A stretch of DNA of 64,000 nt, from assembly GCA_020847975.1 (NCBI GenBank), contig JADLBD010000137.1, positions 1 to 64,000 on the forward strand, written 5' to 3'. The position numbers and the translations under genes are program-made. Numbering within the stretch: the stretch's first letter is position 1; every line of letters begins with the position of its first letter. The notes below the pieces were generated by a model that saw only the letters and a list, made by a program, of their open reading frames with translations, did not search any database and had not been told where the DNA came from. Positions 61,343-64,000 of the stretch are shown piece after piece. Source of the DNA: Bryobacterales bacterium (lineage in GTDB: Bacteria; Acidobacteriota; Terriglobia; Bryobacterales; Bryobacteraceae).

Positions 61343-63879
61343 TCACAGCTCGCGCAGTGCTTCAACAGGTGCGACGTGCGACGCCCTTCGGGCTGGCAGC
61401 CACGCCGCCGCCAGCACGGCGAGCAGTAGCGAACCCACGGCGCCAACCAGGGGCAGCGCCGCCGTCGCCTTCACACCGTAAAGCAGGCCTTCCATCAACT
61501 TCGTGCACGCCGCCGCTCCGCACAGCCCAATCGTGACACCCGCCGCGGCCCACCATCCCGCCTGCCGCAGTACCATCTTCCGGATGTCACCCGGACTCGC
61601 GCCCAGCGCCATCCGCACGCCGATCTCGCCCGTCCGCTGCGTTGTCAACAAAGCCATCACCCCATACAATCCAATCGCCGCTAGCAGCAGCCCTGCCGCG
61701 GCAAATCCGCCGGGCAGCATCGATTGAAATCGCGGCCGCACCCGCATGTGCCGCACACGCTCATCCAGCGTCGCCATCTCCACCGTCAATCGCGGATCCA
61801 GCTCCCGGAATGCCTCGCGGACGAATGGCATCACGCGCTTGTCCGCGCGCAGCAGCACATATTGCCGCGGCCGCTCCCGGCTGTTCAAAATATAGATCTC
61901 CGGATCCGAACTCGCCGTCAACCCGCCGTTGCGAACGTCCCCCACTATGCCCGTCACCTCGAGTGTCGCCTCCCCGGTAAGAACGATACGCCGCCCGAGC
62001 GCGGCCTCATTCGGAAACATGCGCGCCGCCATTTTCTCGCTCAGCACGATCGCTTGTTTCTCCCCTTCGGCAAACAACCGCCCCTTGCGGACCGGAATTC
62101 GCAGCATTTGGAAGTAAGAAGGCGATACTTCCCGCACCACCACCATTCCGCCTGTCGGCTGCCCTTCTCTCCCCGGCCGGCCTTCCACGTGGATACTCGA
62201 GTAGATCCTGGCCTGCGTGCGGCCCTCCGGAGGCAGCGAGTCCGCGATTCCGATCGCCTCCACGCCCGGCACGGCCGCAAGACGCTCCCGCAACCCATTC
62301 CAGAACGCCGCGCGCTGCGCCGGATGCGGATAGCGCGCCCCGGGCAACTGCGCAAACGCGGAAAACAACGAGGACGTTTCCATCCCCAGGGGCGCGTTCG
62401 CCATGTTGTGCACGCTCTGAATCAACAGCCCCGCCCCGCACAACAGGATCAGCGACAACCCGATTTGCGAAATGACCAGCGCCGCCCGCAGCCTCTCGCG
62501 CCGGCGTCCCGCGATGCGTCCGCCCGTCAATGCCTCGGGGGATGGACTCCGCATCGCGGGCGCAAGCCCGAACAACAGCGACGCTGTCACTGCCGCGAGC
62601 AGAGAAAATCCGGCGATCCGCCAATCGACCGTGGCTTCCTCCAATCGCGCGATCCCCGCCGAGCCAATCTTCGGAACACGTCCAGCAGCAGTGTGGCAAC
62701 CAGCAAGCCACTCACCCCGCCAAGTGCCCCCAGCGATAGGCTTTCCGTGAGCGTTTGCCGCGCCAGCCGGGCCGTGCCCGCTCCGATCGCCGCCCGCACC
62801 GCCAGTTCTCTCTGCCGCGCCGCCGTTCGCGCCAGCAAAAGGTTCGCCACATTGGCTACCGAGATCAACAACACCAGACACACCGCGCCCAGCAACAACA
62901 GCGCGGCGCGCTCGCTGTCCCGCACTTGCCGGTCGCGCAGAGGGTTGATCACAAACCGCACTTCTTTCCGGAATCCTCGAGGCACCGATTGCAGGGCTTC
63001 TTGAAACAGCGGCTCCATCCGCGTCCGCGCCTCGAGCAGCGTGACGCCCGGCCGCAGCCGCGCAAACGCCGTCAGCACGAATGATCCGGCGGACCTTGGC
63101 TTCTTCTTCTCGAACTGCAAGACTTGAAGCACGTCCACGCGCGCCAGCGACGGCATCTCTAAATTCTCCGGCAGCACCCCAATCACCGCCGTCCTGTTTC
63201 CATCGATCTCCAGCGTCTTGCCCGAAACGTCGCTCCCGCCAAAGCGCTGCATCCATAACGCCCGCGAAATCAGCGCCGCCTGCGGCGCGCCCACACGCGC
63301 GTCTGCTTCACTGAAGTCGCGCCCCATCAGCGGCCGGTATCCAAATACGGTCAGAAAGTCCGCGCCCACACGCGCGCAGCGCAGCCGGACCGGGTTCAAC
63401 TCGGAAAGACTACAATCCATGGCCCCCGCTGTCACTGTCATCGATGAGAACGGCGTCTGCTCTTTCCGCCACGCCATGTAGTTCTCATCGAGAATGAACT
63501 CGGTCGCGCCCGCAATCGGCGCCGTCATCCCGAACCACACCAACTCGCCCTCGTGGACGTAGGGCAACGGCCGGAACAGGATCCGGTCCACAAAACTGAA
63601 CACTGCCGTCGATGTGCCGATTCCTACGGCGAGCGCCGCCGCTGCCGTGATAGCGAAGCCTGGCGAACGCGTGAACCCGCGCATCGCGTAACGAAGATCC
63701 TGTCCCAACTGGTCGAGCCAGGCCGGCACGTTCACCGCTCGCACCTCCTCGCTGATCAGCCCTCGATTTCCAAACGCCCGTTCCGCCGCCCGCCGCGCTT
63801 CAACCGGATCCATGCCCGCGCGCTCATTTTCCTCCGCGCGCATCGCGATATGCGATTCCATCTCCTCGCGCCAGCTCAT
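61343..63879 (-). pseudogene. MacB-like (ADOP) ABC permease with a one-base frameshift
   Basis: The gene starts at the ATG at 63879 after GAGG, overlapping the PadR stop (ATGA). The N-terminal part has the helical region WREEMESHIAMRAEENERAG, a first membrane segment (ITAAAALAVGIGTSTAVFSF), a periplasmic domain and three membrane segments up to LLVATLLLDVFRRLA. Near 62663 the frame shifts by a missing base: AGIARLEEATVDWRIAGFSL and the remaining permease (ending ARRASHVAPVEALREL) are in the next frame. The duplicated MacB-type architecture is otherwise complete. Either the gene is newly inactivated or the base is a sequencing error. Confidence 0.9.
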
Positions 63880-64000
63880 GCGAACCTCAGCAGCCGCGCG
63901 ACGCCCTTGGCCACCGCCGCCCAATCCCTCTCGGCCTTGGCAAGCCGCTTCCGCCCCGCCGGCGTCAGCCGGTAATATCGCGCCCGCCGGCCCGCTGCCG
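63876..64000 (-). CDS. PadR-family transcriptional regulator (C-terminal part only)
   Basis: The last 41 codons are in the window and read GRRARYYRLTPAGRKRLAKA then ERDWAAVAKGVARLLRFA. This is the wing (ARYYRLT..G) and dimerisation helix of PadR winged-helix proteins. The stop overlaps the permease start by ATGA. PadR next to ADOP-type permeases is a standard acidobacterial pair, so it probably controls that operon. The N-terminus is beyond the right edge. Confidence 0.9.
   Translation of the reverse strand, partial: AAGRRARYYRLTPAGRKRLAKAERDWAAVAKGVARLLRFA

Overview
The window is about 64 kb of GC-rich bacterial DNA. Its gene content points to Acidobacteriota, probably the Solibacter/Bryobacter group. 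The evidence is a PadR + MacB-like permease pair, winged-helix/TolB hybrid sensors, a very large He_PIG/TIG secreted protein, SBBP/BACON/SLH surface proteins, DUF2341/LamG proteins and the 'GPITPEGK' orphan family. This placement is inferred from family composition, not from a marker tree. No rRNA, CRISPR array, complete insertion sequence or replication origin is visible. There is one intact tRNA (Val, anticodon TAC).

Layout. 1-2.6 kb (minus): a secreted DUF2341/LamG repeat protein, cut by the window edge, with a small secreted partner. 3.3-4.1 kb: a 'GPITPEGK' family gene that looks frameshifted. 4.2-6.3 kb: a BlaI repressor / M56 sensor-protease pair with an operator over an apparently leaderless start. 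6.3-11 kb (minus): a TPR protein, then a small membrane protein, an MBOAT acyltransferase and a pectate-lyase-like protein. 11-18 kb: hybrid histidine kinase, amidase, CtpA-type protease, winged-helix/TolB sensor. 18.1-22.5 kb: a retropepsin-like protein, a RelE/XRE toxin-antitoxin pair lying between a decayed copy of the ggt 3' end and the intact ggt gene, then a TrmH-type methyltransferase. 22.5-26.6 kb: acyl-CoA synthetase and S9 peptidase. 26.9-34 kb: a giant He_PIG/TIG mosaic protein. 34-40 kb: toroid-like secreted protein, methyltransferase, bactofilin, GAF protein, BNR protein, DUF488 and DUF2945. 40-43 kb: SBBP-BACON-SLH surface protein. 43.8-48.5 kb: a tRNA-Val-associated island. 48.7-57 kb: cytochrome c', Zn protease, coaE / S1C protease / ACT operon, TPR protein, B12-type radical SAM, RpoD-type sigma factor, Tat-exported amidohydrolase. 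57-64 kb: methylmalonate-semialdehyde dehydrogenase, a dockerin-bearing beta-helix protein, and a frameshifted MacB-like permease behind a PadR regulator cut by the right edge.

The most interesting region is 43.8-48.5 kb. A 51-bp copy of the tRNA-Val 3' half lies 4.67 kb from the intact tRNA in the same orientation. Inside both ends is a 19-bp tandem repeat (two GTCACAA units 12 bp apart), as expected for arm-type sites of a tyrosine recombinase. The interior shows no integrase, only a second SLH surface protein and an unknown secreted protein. It therefore looks like a non-autonomous, tRNA-targeted cargo element. A second possible acquisition is the toxin-antitoxin cassette between the two ggt 3' ends.
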